Assembly: GCA_964345765.1 (NCBI GenBank)
Contig: CAYFSJ010000042.1
Span: 1 to 6,559 of the forward strand
DNA: 6,559 bases
Source: DUUI01 sp964345765
GTDB taxonomy: Bacteria; Bacillota_I; Bacilli_A; Erysipelotrichales; Erysipelotrichaceae
Direction of reading: 5' to 3'
Shown: positions 1 to 5,758 of the stretch, one piece after another
Layout: each line of letters opens with the position of its first letter
How positions within the stretch are numbered: position 1 is the first letter of the stretch
Notes under the pieces: model-generated
The model's input: only the letters and a program-made list of their open reading frames with translations
What the model was told of the DNA's origin: nothing
The model's database searches: none
Translations under genes and position numbers: made by a program

Positions 1-71
1 ATCCAAATTCTGAAGTAGAAGCTGTTTTAGAAGAGTATCAACCACTTCTTGAACAAACTTGGAATCAGTAA
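1..71 (+). CDS. 3' end of an unidentified upstream gene (partial)
   Basis: The frame beginning at base 3 is open from the window edge to a TAA at 69-71 and gives the last 22 residues of a protein, ending in the acidic, helical-looking tail EVEAVLEEYQPLLEQTWNQ. An intrinsic terminator follows 13 bases later, which supports this being a genuine gene end. I do not recognise the family. In many Bacillota the gene before tdk is rpmE (ribosomal protein L31), but this tail does not look like the basic C-terminus of L31, so the neighbour here is something else. The single tryptophan is coded TGG. Confidence 0.6.
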   Translation, partial: PNSEVEAVLEEYQPLLEQTWNQ

Positions 72-84
72 TCCTTTAGATATG

Positions 85-120
85 ACCTCTTGGCTTAGGC
101 TGAGAGGTTTTTTTGTTTTT
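85..120 (+). terminator. Intrinsic terminator after the upstream partial gene
   Basis: A hairpin pairs ACCTCT (85-90) with AGAGGT (103-108). It extends inward through two G-T pairs and two G-C pairs to a TTAG loop (95-98), giving a 10-pair stem. A seven-T run (108-114), then G and five more Ts, follows at once. It separates the upstream gene from the tdk promoter, so tdk starts a new transcription unit. Confidence 0.9.
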
Positions 121-141
121 AAATTAATTACCTCAAAACTG

Positions 142-170
142 TTAAAAGCTATCTATAAAGAATGTATAAT
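142..170 (+). promoter_or_regulatory. Promoter of the tdk-prfA-prmC operon
   Basis: A perfect -10 box TATAAT lies at 165-170, preceded by a 17-base spacer and a -35 box TTAAAA (142-147; 4 of 6 matches to TTGACA). Transcription would begin near 177, some 23 bases before the tdk start. No other promoter-like sequence is as good between the upstream terminator and tdk. Assignment to the housekeeping sigma factor is inferred from the consensus only. Confidence 0.75.
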
Positions 171-199
171 AGGAGGGTAAAGTTTCGAGGTGGAAAGTC

Positions 200-814
200 A
201 TGATGTATCATCAGTATCGCCCGGGCATGGTAGAAGTCATAACCGGCTGTATGTTTGCGGGCAAAACAGAAGAATTAATAAGAAGAATTAATGTTTTTGA
301 ATTCGCTAAAAAAGAAGTGGTTGTTTTTAAACCTAAAATAGATAATCGATATAGTGAGGATAAAGTTGTCTCACATGCTGGTTCTAGTGTTCAAAGTATC
401 CAAGTTTCAAACTGTAAAGAAATGATGGAGTATTTAGATCAACATCCTGAATTTGAGATTATTGCCATTGATGAGGTGCAGTTCTTTGATGATGACATTG
501 TCTTGGGCATTAATGAATTGGCAGACTCTGGAAAACGTGTCATGGTTGCTGGATTAGACATGGATTTTAGAGGGGAACCTTTTGGTGTGATGCCAAAACT
601 TATGACACAGGCTGAGTTTGTCACTAAACTAACGGCTGTTTGTACCCAATGTGGTTCTCCAGGAACAAGAACCCAACGTCTTGTTGATGGGAAACCAGCT
701 AAATATGATGACCCAATTATTTTAGTGGGGGCGAGCGAATCGTATGAAGCTCGTTGTCGTCATTGTCATCATATTTCGAATAAACCAAAATTAAACCGTA
801 AGGAGGGTGAATAA
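200..814 (+). CDS. tdk: Thymidine kinase (type II, zinc-containing)
   Basis: Cytosolic salvage enzyme that phosphorylates thymidine to dTMP with ATP. The 204-residue length fits the bacterial family (about 190-205). The P-loop is GCMFAGKT (residues 16-23). The IDEVQFF motif (90-96) contains the Walker B aspartate D91 and the likely catalytic base E92. The lasso-region signature SESYEARC (179-186) is followed by the second half of a structural zinc site, giving four cysteines: C148, C151, C186 and C189. Two adjacent ATG codons compete as start (200 and 203). GAGGTGG at 187-193 is 6 and 9 bases upstream respectively, and related proteins commonly begin MYxxY, so 203 is equally possible. No start codon lies further upstream before an in-frame TAG at 170-172. 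It is first in an operon with prfA, whose ATG overlaps the tdk TAA by one base. Confidence 0.97.
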   Translation: MMYHQYRPGMVEVITGCMFAGKTEELIRRINVFEFAKKEVVVFKPKIDNRYSEDKVVSHAGSSVQSIQVSNCKEMMEYLDQHPEFEIIAIDEVQFFDDDIVLGINELADSGKRVMVAGLDMDFRGEPFGVMPKLMTQAEFVTKLTAVCTQCGSPGTRTQRLVDGKPAKYDDPIILVGASESYEARCRHCHHISNKPKLNRKEGE

Positions 815-1887
815 TGGACCCGATGATTAATAAACTCGAATCACTCGAGAAGAGAAATAATGAAATTAGTGAATTATTAGTAGATGAAGAGACGCTAAAA
901 GATATGAAACTGTTCGCCAGCTTAGGTAAAGAACAAGCAGGTTTACAGAAAATATTATCTCCTTATCATCGCTTAAAAGAAGTGATTGAACATTTAGAAC
1001 AAGCCAAAGAGGCGCTTGATTTAGATGATCCAGAATTAGTGGAAATGGCACAGATGGAAGTGGATGAACTGACTGCTGAACAAGAAGAACTCAGAGATAA
1101 ATTAGAGATTTTACTGATTCCCAAAGATCCAAATGATGAAAATAATGCGATTGTTGAAATTCGTGGAGCAGCAGGAGGAGATGAAGGAAATATCTTTGCG
1201 GGCGATCTCTTTAGAATGTATACCAAATATTGTGAGCATAACAATTTTAAAATTGAAGTCTTAGATGCGAATGAATCTGAGGCGGGTGGCTATACCTTAA
1301 TTAGTTTTACTGTAAAAGGTGGTGAGGACCCTTATGGACATCTTAAATATGAGTCTGGGGCACACCGTGTACAAAGAGTTCCTAAGACTGAAACTCAAGG
1401 ACGTGTTCATACTTCAACTGCGACCGTCTTAGTCTTACCTGAAATCGAAGAGGAAGATTTTGATATTAATCCCAATGATTTAGATATCTCAACTCAACGT
1501 TCTTCTGGGGCAGGTGGACAACATGTTAATACCACTGACTCGGCAGTTCGTATTGTCCATAAACCGACAGGAATTGTTGTTAATATGCAAGATGGACGTT
1601 CTCAACATGACAACCGAGATAGAGCCATGAAGGTTATTCGTGCTCGTGTTTATGAGTATGAACAAGAACAAAAAATGAAGGAAATGGGTGAACAAAGACG
1701 CTCAAAAATTGGAACGGGTGATCGTGCTGAAAAAATCAGAACATACAACTATCCTCAAAACAGAGTGAGTGACCATCGAATTGGTTTAACGCTTACTCAA
1801 CTTGATCGCATTATGGAAGGTAAATTAGAAGATATTATTAATGCTTTAATTGATGCTGATCAAAAAGAGAAGTTGGCTCAAGAATAA
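814..1887 (+). CDS. prfA: Peptide chain release factor 1
   Basis: Class I release factor that reads UAA and UAG stop codons on the ribosome and triggers hydrolysis of peptidyl-tRNA. At 357 residues it is full length for the family. The order is an N-terminal helical domain (about 1-105), the PCRF/codon-recognition region with the RF1-type tripeptide P190-K191-T192 (PxT; RF2 would have SPF), then the catalytic SGAGGQHVN motif with GGQ at 234-236. Q236 is the expected target of PrmC, encoded next. AGGAGGG at 801-807, inside the end of tdk, is a strong ribosome binding site for the ATG at 814. A second in-frame ATG at 823 is less well placed. The stop TAA (1885-1887) overlaps the prmC start by one base. 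UGA would require RF2, encoded elsewhere. Confidence 0.98.
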   Translation: MDPMINKLESLEKRNNEISELLVDEETLKDMKLFASLGKEQAGLQKILSPYHRLKEVIEHLEQAKEALDLDDPELVEMAQMEVDELTAEQEELRDKLEILLIPKDPNDENNAIVEIRGAAGGDEGNIFAGDLFRMYTKYCEHNNFKIEVLDANESEAGGYTLISFTVKGGEDPYGHLKYESGAHRVQRVPKTETQGRVHTSTATVLVLPEIEEEDFDINPNDLDISTQRSSGAGGQHVNTTDSAVRIVHKPTGIVVNMQDGRSQHDNRDRAMKVIRARVYEYEQEQKMKEMGEQRRSKIGTGDRAEKIRTYNYPQNRVSDHRIGLTLTQLDRIMEGKLEDIINALIDADQKEKLAQE

Positions 1888-2738
1888 TGACGTATCAAGC
1901 GGCAATCAATAAGGGGAAAGAATTATTAATTCAAAACCAAATCTATGAGGGATTTGGTTTTCGTCTTATGTTGGAGTTGTGTGAGCTGAACCAAATTAAT
2001 CTTTATCTAGAAAAAGACAATGAGATGAATGAATCGTTAATGGATGAATACTTTACTAAGATTGACCGTTTAGTCCAACATGAACCATTGGCTTATGTCC
2101 TAGGTTTTGAATGGTTTTTTGGCAGACGCTTTATCACAGATGAAAATGTATTAATCCCAAGAGAAGAAACTGAAGAATTAATTGGCTATGTCTTAGCGGA
2201 TATTCAGGACTATTTTGAAAAAAAAGACTTAGTTATTTTTGATGTTGCGACAGGGTCAGGCAATATTGGAATTACCCTAAAGGCTGAATTGCCTTATGCT
2301 GAAGTATATTGTAGTGATATCTCAGCTGAAGCGATTGAAGTGGCTAAACAAAATGCTAAGAACCTTGATACTGAGATTACCTTTTTAGTGGGGGATATGG
2401 GTCAACCACTGATACAGAAACAACTGAAATGTGATGTCTTGGTGTGTAACCCACCCTATATTCAAAGTCATGAAGAAGTTGAGAAATCAGTCTTGGACTA
2501 TGAACCTCATGTTGCCTTGTTTGGGGGTGAGGATGGTCTGAATTTTTATCGACAAATTCTTGATGAGGCACCACTTTTATTGAAAGAGCGTGGAATGATT
2601 GCTTTTGAGATGGGCTTTGATCAAAGAGAGACGATGACTAAAGAGATACAGAAACGATTCCCTAATGCCAGAATACATTTTGAGAAAGACTTGAATAATC
2701 TTGATCGTATGTGTTTTGTGTATTTTAATATTAAATAA
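1887..2738 (+). CDS. prmC: Release factor glutamine-N5 methyltransferase PrmC
   Basis: S-adenosylmethionine-dependent cytosolic enzyme that methylates the glutamine of the release-factor GGQ motif, raising termination efficiency. The 283 residues have the expected order. A helical N-terminal domain ends in EPLAYVLGFEWFFG (66-79), followed by PREETEEL (91-98). SAM motif I is FDVATGSGNIGI (118-129), with an alanine where many members have glycine. The substrate-glutamine motif NPPY is at 188-191. There is no convincing Shine-Dalgarno sequence before the ATG at 1887. Its A is the last base of the prfA stop (TAATG), so translation is probably coupled to prfA by re-initiation. The reading frame closes with three consecutive in-frame stops, TAA-TGA-TAA (2736-2744). 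Placement directly after its substrate gene is typical of many bacteria. Confidence 0.97.
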   Translation: MTYQAAINKGKELLIQNQIYEGFGFRLMLELCELNQINLYLEKDNEMNESLMDEYFTKIDRLVQHEPLAYVLGFEWFFGRRFITDENVLIPREETEELIGYVLADIQDYFEKKDLVIFDVATGSGNIGITLKAELPYAEVYCSDISAEAIEVAKQNAKNLDTEITFLVGDMGQPLIQKQLKCDVLVCNPPYIQSHEEVEKSVLDYEPHVALFGGEDGLNFYRQILDEAPLLLKERGMIAFEMGFDQRETMTKEIQKRFPNARIHFEKDLNNLDRMCFVYFNIK

Positions 2739-2774
2739 TGATAAACTATAACTAACTATTTATGTGGAGGCCTT

Positions 2775-4028
2775 ATGAAACTGAATTATAAAAGAACCCT
2801 ATTAGTTGGAATTGCCTTTATGACTATTTCAAGTTTTTGGCAGTTATATGACTTTGCGATTCCATTAATGCTTGTCGAAGATTTAGGAATTAGTGATACT
2901 GTCGCCGGAATTGTTATGAGTTTAGACAATGTGCTAGCATTATTTATGCTCCCATTCTTTGGTGCACTATCCGATCGAACCATCACTAAATTTGGTAAGC
3001 GAATGCCCTTTATCATTATTGGAACAATCACTACCGTCATTGGCTTATTGACCATTCCTTACGCAGCACAATTGGGTAATTTAACCTTATTTATTGTTGC
3101 TTTAGGGATTGTCCTAATCTTTGTTTCAACCTATCGTTCACCAGCTGTTGCGTTAATGCCAGATGTTACCATCAAACCATTAAGATCAAAGGGGAACGCA
3201 ATTATAAACTTAATGGGTGCTATTGGTGGTGTTGTCGCCTTAGCAGGAATCTCGTTACTAAAACCAGAAAGAATGGGTTACTTTCCTGTATTCTTAATGA
3301 TTGCTGGGTTTATGTTATTAGGCTTAGTCATTATGATTGTTACCATTAAAGAAAACAAATGGGCTCAAGAAATGAAAGATGAGACCCAAAAATATAATAT
3401 TGAAGATGTTGAAGAACAAGAGAGTGCATCAGATGCTGTTTTACCAAAAGAAGTGAGACGCTCACTTACCTTTATCCTGCTATCTATTTCCTTATGGTTT
3501 ATGGGATATAATGCGGTGGTCTCTGCTTTTTCACGCTATGCGACTCTTCAAATTGGATTGAGTTCTTCTCAAGCTTCTCAAATACTATTAGTGGCTAATG
3601 TTGGCGCAATCCTCTCTTTTATTCCAGTGGGTGCGATTGCCTCACGAATTGGGCGTAAGAAAACAATCTTATTTGGCGTTACTTTGTTAACGATTGTGTT
3701 TGGTTCAGCCTTCTTCTATAAATCTTTTACCCCATTAATGTATGTTAACTTTGTTTTAGCTGGAACCGCCTGGGCAGCCATTAATGTTAACTCATTGCCA
3801 ATGGTATTAGAAATGGCCAAAGCAGGAGATGTCGGTAAATACACAGGTTTATATTATACGTTTTCTATGTCGGCACAAATTATTACACCAATCTTATCGG
3901 GTTTACTTTTCGATTTAATAAGCTATGAAGTACTATTCCCTTATGCGGCCTTCTTTGTTGCTTTAGCGTTCTTAACAATGAGTCAAGTTAATCATGGTGA
4001 TACAACCGTCACTAAATTTGAACCATGA
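2775..4028 (+). CDS. Major facilitator transporter, GPH/SLC45-like (probable sugar:cation symporter)
   Basis: Integral membrane transporter of 417 residues with about 12 hydrophobic segments, roughly 9-31, 43-64, 77-96, 103-119, 141-161, 169-191, 231-252, 266-289, 296-315, 319-340, 357-379 and 384-403. A charged, acidic cytoplasmic loop (192-229) separates the two halves. The MFS motif A between helices 2 and 3 reads GALSDRTITKFGKR (63-76), with a degenerate copy GAIASRIGRKK (286-296) in the second half. The stretches FWQLYDFAIPL (21-31) and RSPAVALMPD (121-130) resemble the sucrose/SLC45 branch of the glycoside-pentoside-hexuronide symporters. The substrate cannot be deduced. TGGAGG (2765-2770) lies close before the ATG. 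The gene follows prmC by 36 bases without a terminator. It ends in TGA within an ATGA overlap with the next gene. All four tryptophans are TGG. Confidence 0.85.
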   Translation: MKLNYKRTLLVGIAFMTISSFWQLYDFAIPLMLVEDLGISDTVAGIVMSLDNVLALFMLPFFGALSDRTITKFGKRMPFIIIGTITTVIGLLTIPYAAQLGNLTLFIVALGIVLIFVSTYRSPAVALMPDVTIKPLRSKGNAIINLMGAIGGVVALAGISLLKPERMGYFPVFLMIAGFMLLGLVIMIVTIKENKWAQEMKDETQKYNIEDVEEQESASDAVLPKEVRRSLTFILLSISLWFMGYNAVVSAFSRYATLQIGLSSSQASQILLVANVGAILSFIPVGAIASRIGRKKTILFGVTLLTIVFGSAFFYKSFTPLMYVNFVLAGTAWAAINVNSLPMVLEMAKAGDVGKYTGLYYTFSMSAQIITPILSGLLFDLISYEVLFPYAAFFVALAFLTMSQVNHGDTTVTKFEP

Positions 4029-4777
4029 TTATTGTAATTGTCTTAATCTTACTGTTTGTTTTTATGATTATGGGGTATCCACATAGCCAAAAATTCAAAC
4101 ATAAAAAATACACCCATCGTGGACTTCATACTCAAAATCAATCCGTAAAGGAAAACTCTTTGGATGCATTTAAGAAATCAATTGAAAAGGGATATGGGAT
4201 TGAATTAGATGTTCAATTATCAAAAGATTTTGAAGTAGTCGTCTATCATGACTTTAACTTACTTCGATTGGATAAACAGGATCTTAAAATCTTTGATTTA
4301 AATTTATCCGATTTATCTCAGTATCATATCCCAACCCTTCAAGAAGTGCTTGATTTAGTTGATGGTCAAGTTGAATTGATTATTGAATTAAAGGCAGATA
4401 AAAACAGGAATAAGCTCTCAGAATTAGTCTTGTCTATTCTTAAAGAGTATCAAGGTCCTTATTGTATAGAATCTTTTGATCCTAGAATTGTCTATTATTT
4501 CAGAAAGAATGCCCCAACTATAAAAAGAGGGCAACTGATTATGCCCGTTAAAAAGTATGACAATAAATTGGTGGGATTTGTTGTTAACACTTTACTTTAT
4601 CAGTTTCTGACTAGACCTAACTTTTTGGCAATCAATGTCGATAGCACAAGATTTAATCCGATGATTAAATTGAATCAGCTTATTGGAGTTGAATCATGTT
4701 TATGGACGGTTCATCAAAATCATAAAACAGATTATGGTTGGGTGGATGCCTATATCTTTGAGTATTTTGATGCATAA
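4025..4777 (+). CDS. Membrane-anchored glycerophosphodiester phosphodiesterase family protein
   Basis: Predicted metal-dependent hydrolase releasing an alcohol and sn-glycerol 3-phosphate from glycerophosphodiesters. An uncleaved hydrophobic segment (residues 2-18) would anchor it in the membrane. The 250-residue protein then shows the family motifs in order: H31-R32-G33, E43-N44, the metal-binding pair E60 and D62 in IELDVQLS, H75-D76, E121 with K123 in IIELKAD, ESFD (149-152) and W227 near the end. Catalytic histidines and metal ligands therefore look intact. The C-terminus is unusual, reading VDAYIFEYFDA where many members have a DGI(I/T)TDYP-like sequence. The ATG overlaps the transporter stop by four bases and has no clear ribosome binding site, so it is probably translated by coupling to the transporter. 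A strong terminator follows the stop directly. Whether it hydrolyses phospholipid products or teichoic-acid-type polymers is unknown. Confidence 0.9.
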   Translation: MIIVIVLILLFVFMIMGYPHSQKFKHKKYTHRGLHTQNQSVKENSLDAFKKSIEKGYGIELDVQLSKDFEVVVYHDFNLLRLDKQDLKIFDLNLSDLSQYHIPTLQEVLDLVDGQVELIIELKADKNRNKLSELVLSILKEYQGPYCIESFDPRIVYYFRKNAPTIKRGQLIMPVKKYDNKLVGFVVNTLLYQFLTRPNFLAINVDSTRFNPMIKLNQLIGVESCLWTVHQNHKTDYGWVDAYIFEYFDA

Positions 4778-4778
4778 G

Positions 4779-4808
4779 AAAAGGGATCGCTTTGAAGTGA
4801 TCCCTTTT
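4779..4808. terminator. Bidirectional terminator between convergent genes
   Basis: AAAAGGGATC (4779-4788) pairs perfectly with GATCCCTTTT (4799-4808). Inner G-T and C-G pairs extend the stem to 12 pairs around a TTTGAA loop. The A run on the left and T run on the right give a U-tract on either strand. The structure starts 2 bases after the phosphodiesterase stop and ends 8 bases from the stop of the minus-strand HAD gene, so it can end both transcripts. The U-tracts are short (four bases). Confidence 0.9.
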
Positions 4809-4815
4809 AAGTGTA

Positions 4816-5634
4816 CTAAATCAAATTGAACTTTTTAAATGCATGGAACAAACCATGATCATCGACATCAAAGGTAACGTAGTCGGCAATATCTTTTAAT
4901 TCTTGGACACCATTCCCCATTGCGACACCAACCTGACAGTGTTTAATCATTGAGTAATCATTCATCGAATCCCCTAATGAAATGGTATCTTTAACTTCAC
5001 CGTTGAAATGTTTTAAGACTTCTTGGACTCCATGGAATTTGTTGATGCCTTTAGAAATAATCTCACCACTGGTTTCATACTTAATCACTTCATAATCATC
5101 TTCGAAATATTGTTCAACATTGATTAAGTCGGCGTTAGTATCTGTAAAAATAGAGAACTTGTTAACTGTGTGAGGTTCTTTTTTATACTCCTCAATAGGT
5201 AAGACAAGGTTTTCTTGAATTAGGTGACGCAAGACTTGAGGACCTAGTTTCTCTTCACGTCGTAAGTTTCTTTCTTTAAAGAATTCAATCGCTTTTTTGT
5301 TGTAGTAAGAATAATCAGGACCTTCTAAAACATAACCAATGTTTAGCTTTTCAAAGATTTCAATCGCGTGATTAATTTCTTCTTCAGATAGTTTATTCAT
5401 ATAGATGGTTTCATCATGCACCTCGACATGTCCTCCTGCAGCGAAAACATAACCATCAAATGGATAGAATTGGAGATAGTCATCGACAGCTGACTTAACA
5501 CGTCCTGTATTAATAATTACTTTGTGTCCATTTCTACGGGCTAAATCAATTGCTTCTAGAGCACTTTTTGGGATTCCCGTTAAATGACTGAGTAATGTTC
5601 CGTCTATATCGACAAAAACAAATTTAGTTGACAT
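4816..5634 (-). CDS. HAD-superfamily hydrolase, Cof-type (IIB) phosphatase
   Basis: Cytosolic Mg2+-dependent phosphatase of 272 residues, the normal size for Cof-like HAD proteins. Motif I is VDIDGT (8-13), with nucleophile D9 and acid/base D11. Motif II is the threonine T43 in IINTGR. The motif III lysine is probably K199 in KGINKFHG, and motif IV is LGDSMND (220-226), with D222 and D226 binding the metal. The large cap inserted between motifs II and III (about 75-190) is the C2B type. Family members act on sugar phosphates, flavin or pyridoxal phosphates; the substrate is not predictable here. Minus-strand GAAAGAGG (5647-5640) is a suitable ribosome binding site. The stop is TAG. The gene is a single-gene unit, convergent with the phosphodiesterase gene and divergent from the lipoprotein gene. 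Confidence 0.94.
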   Translation of the reverse strand: MSTKFVFVDIDGTLLSHLTGIPKSALEAIDLARRNGHKVIINTGRVKSAVDDYLQFYPFDGYVFAAGGHVEVHDETIYMNKLSEEEINHAIEIFEKLNIGYVLEGPDYSYYNKKAIEFFKERNLRREEKLGPQVLRHLIQENLVLPIEEYKKEPHTVNKFSIFTDTNADLINVEQYFEDDYEVIKYETSGEIISKGINKFHGVQEVLKHFNGEVKDTISLGDSMNDYSMIKHCQVGVAMGNGVQELKDIADYVTFDVDDHGLFHAFKKFNLI

Positions 5635-5656
5635 ACAAACCTCTTTCTATACGCTT

Positions 5657-5684
5657 ATTATAAACGATTCGCCCATATAAACAA
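5657..5684 (-). promoter_or_regulatory. Promoter of the HAD phosphatase gene
   Basis: On the minus strand a perfect -10 box TATAAT occupies 5662-5657. A 16-base spacer separates it from a weak -35 box TTGTTT (5684-5679; only the first three positions match). Transcription would start around 5650, just ahead of the ribosome binding site, giving a very short leader. The -10 is convincing and the -35 is not, so an activator may be needed. Confidence 0.6.
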
Positions 5685-5693
5685 ACTGGTCTA

Positions 5694-5720
5694 CTATTCT
5701 TAATCAATTATTAACAATAG
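5694..5720. promoter_or_regulatory. Imperfect palindrome in divergent promoter region (candidate operator)
   Basis: CTATTCTTAAT (5694-5704) and ATTAACAATAG (5710-5720) are inverted repeats of 11 bases with a single mismatch at the sixth position, separated by CAATT. The element lies between the HAD promoter and the -10 of the lipoprotein gene, and covers the place where the latter's -35 would sit. No T-tract follows either arm directly, so a terminator is unlikely. Binding by a dimeric regulator is inferred from symmetry and position only. The region is very AT-rich, which makes chance symmetry easier. Confidence 0.4.
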
Positions 5721-5742
5721 TAACATTTTTTTGAGCTATAAT
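5711..5742 (+). promoter_or_regulatory. Promoter of the lipoprotein gene
   Basis: A perfect TATAAT -10 lies at 5737-5742, with the start of transcription expected near 5749. The best -35 candidate, TTAACA (5711-5716; 5 of 6 matches), is 20 bases away, longer than the usual 16-18, and no extended -10 TG is present. The -35 also falls in the right arm of the palindrome at 5694-5720, so the promoter may be weak or regulated. AGAGGTGG (5748-5755) gives a good ribosome binding site for the ATG at 5759. Confidence 0.6.
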
Positions 5743-5758
5743 AGGATAGAGGTGGATT

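Noticed and set aside
190..291. A 33-codon open frame starting at GTG 190, overlapping the tdk start, considered as a leader peptide served by AGGAGGG at 171-177.
   Set aside because: The spacing of about 12 bases is too long, the AGGAGGG is probably not transcribed, the frame overlaps the conserved tdk start, and the peptide has no leader-like feature.
966..1244. A 92-codon open frame on the minus strand inside prfA.
   Set aside because: It is serine-rich in the way typical of reverse reading of an acidic coding region, has no ribosome binding site, and lies fully within a conserved gene.
814..1887. Possible identification of the release factor as RF2 or as a stalled-ribosome rescue factor.
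   Set aside because: The tripeptide is PxT (PKT 190-192) rather than SPF, there is no RF2-type programmed frameshift, and the full N-terminal codon-recognition domain is present, so RF1 is clear.
2716..2752. Possible internal promoter for the transporter gene, with TATAAC at 2747-2752.
   Set aside because: The only TTG-type -35 candidate (2716-2721) is 25 bases away and nothing acceptable lies at 16-18 bases, so it is not listed.
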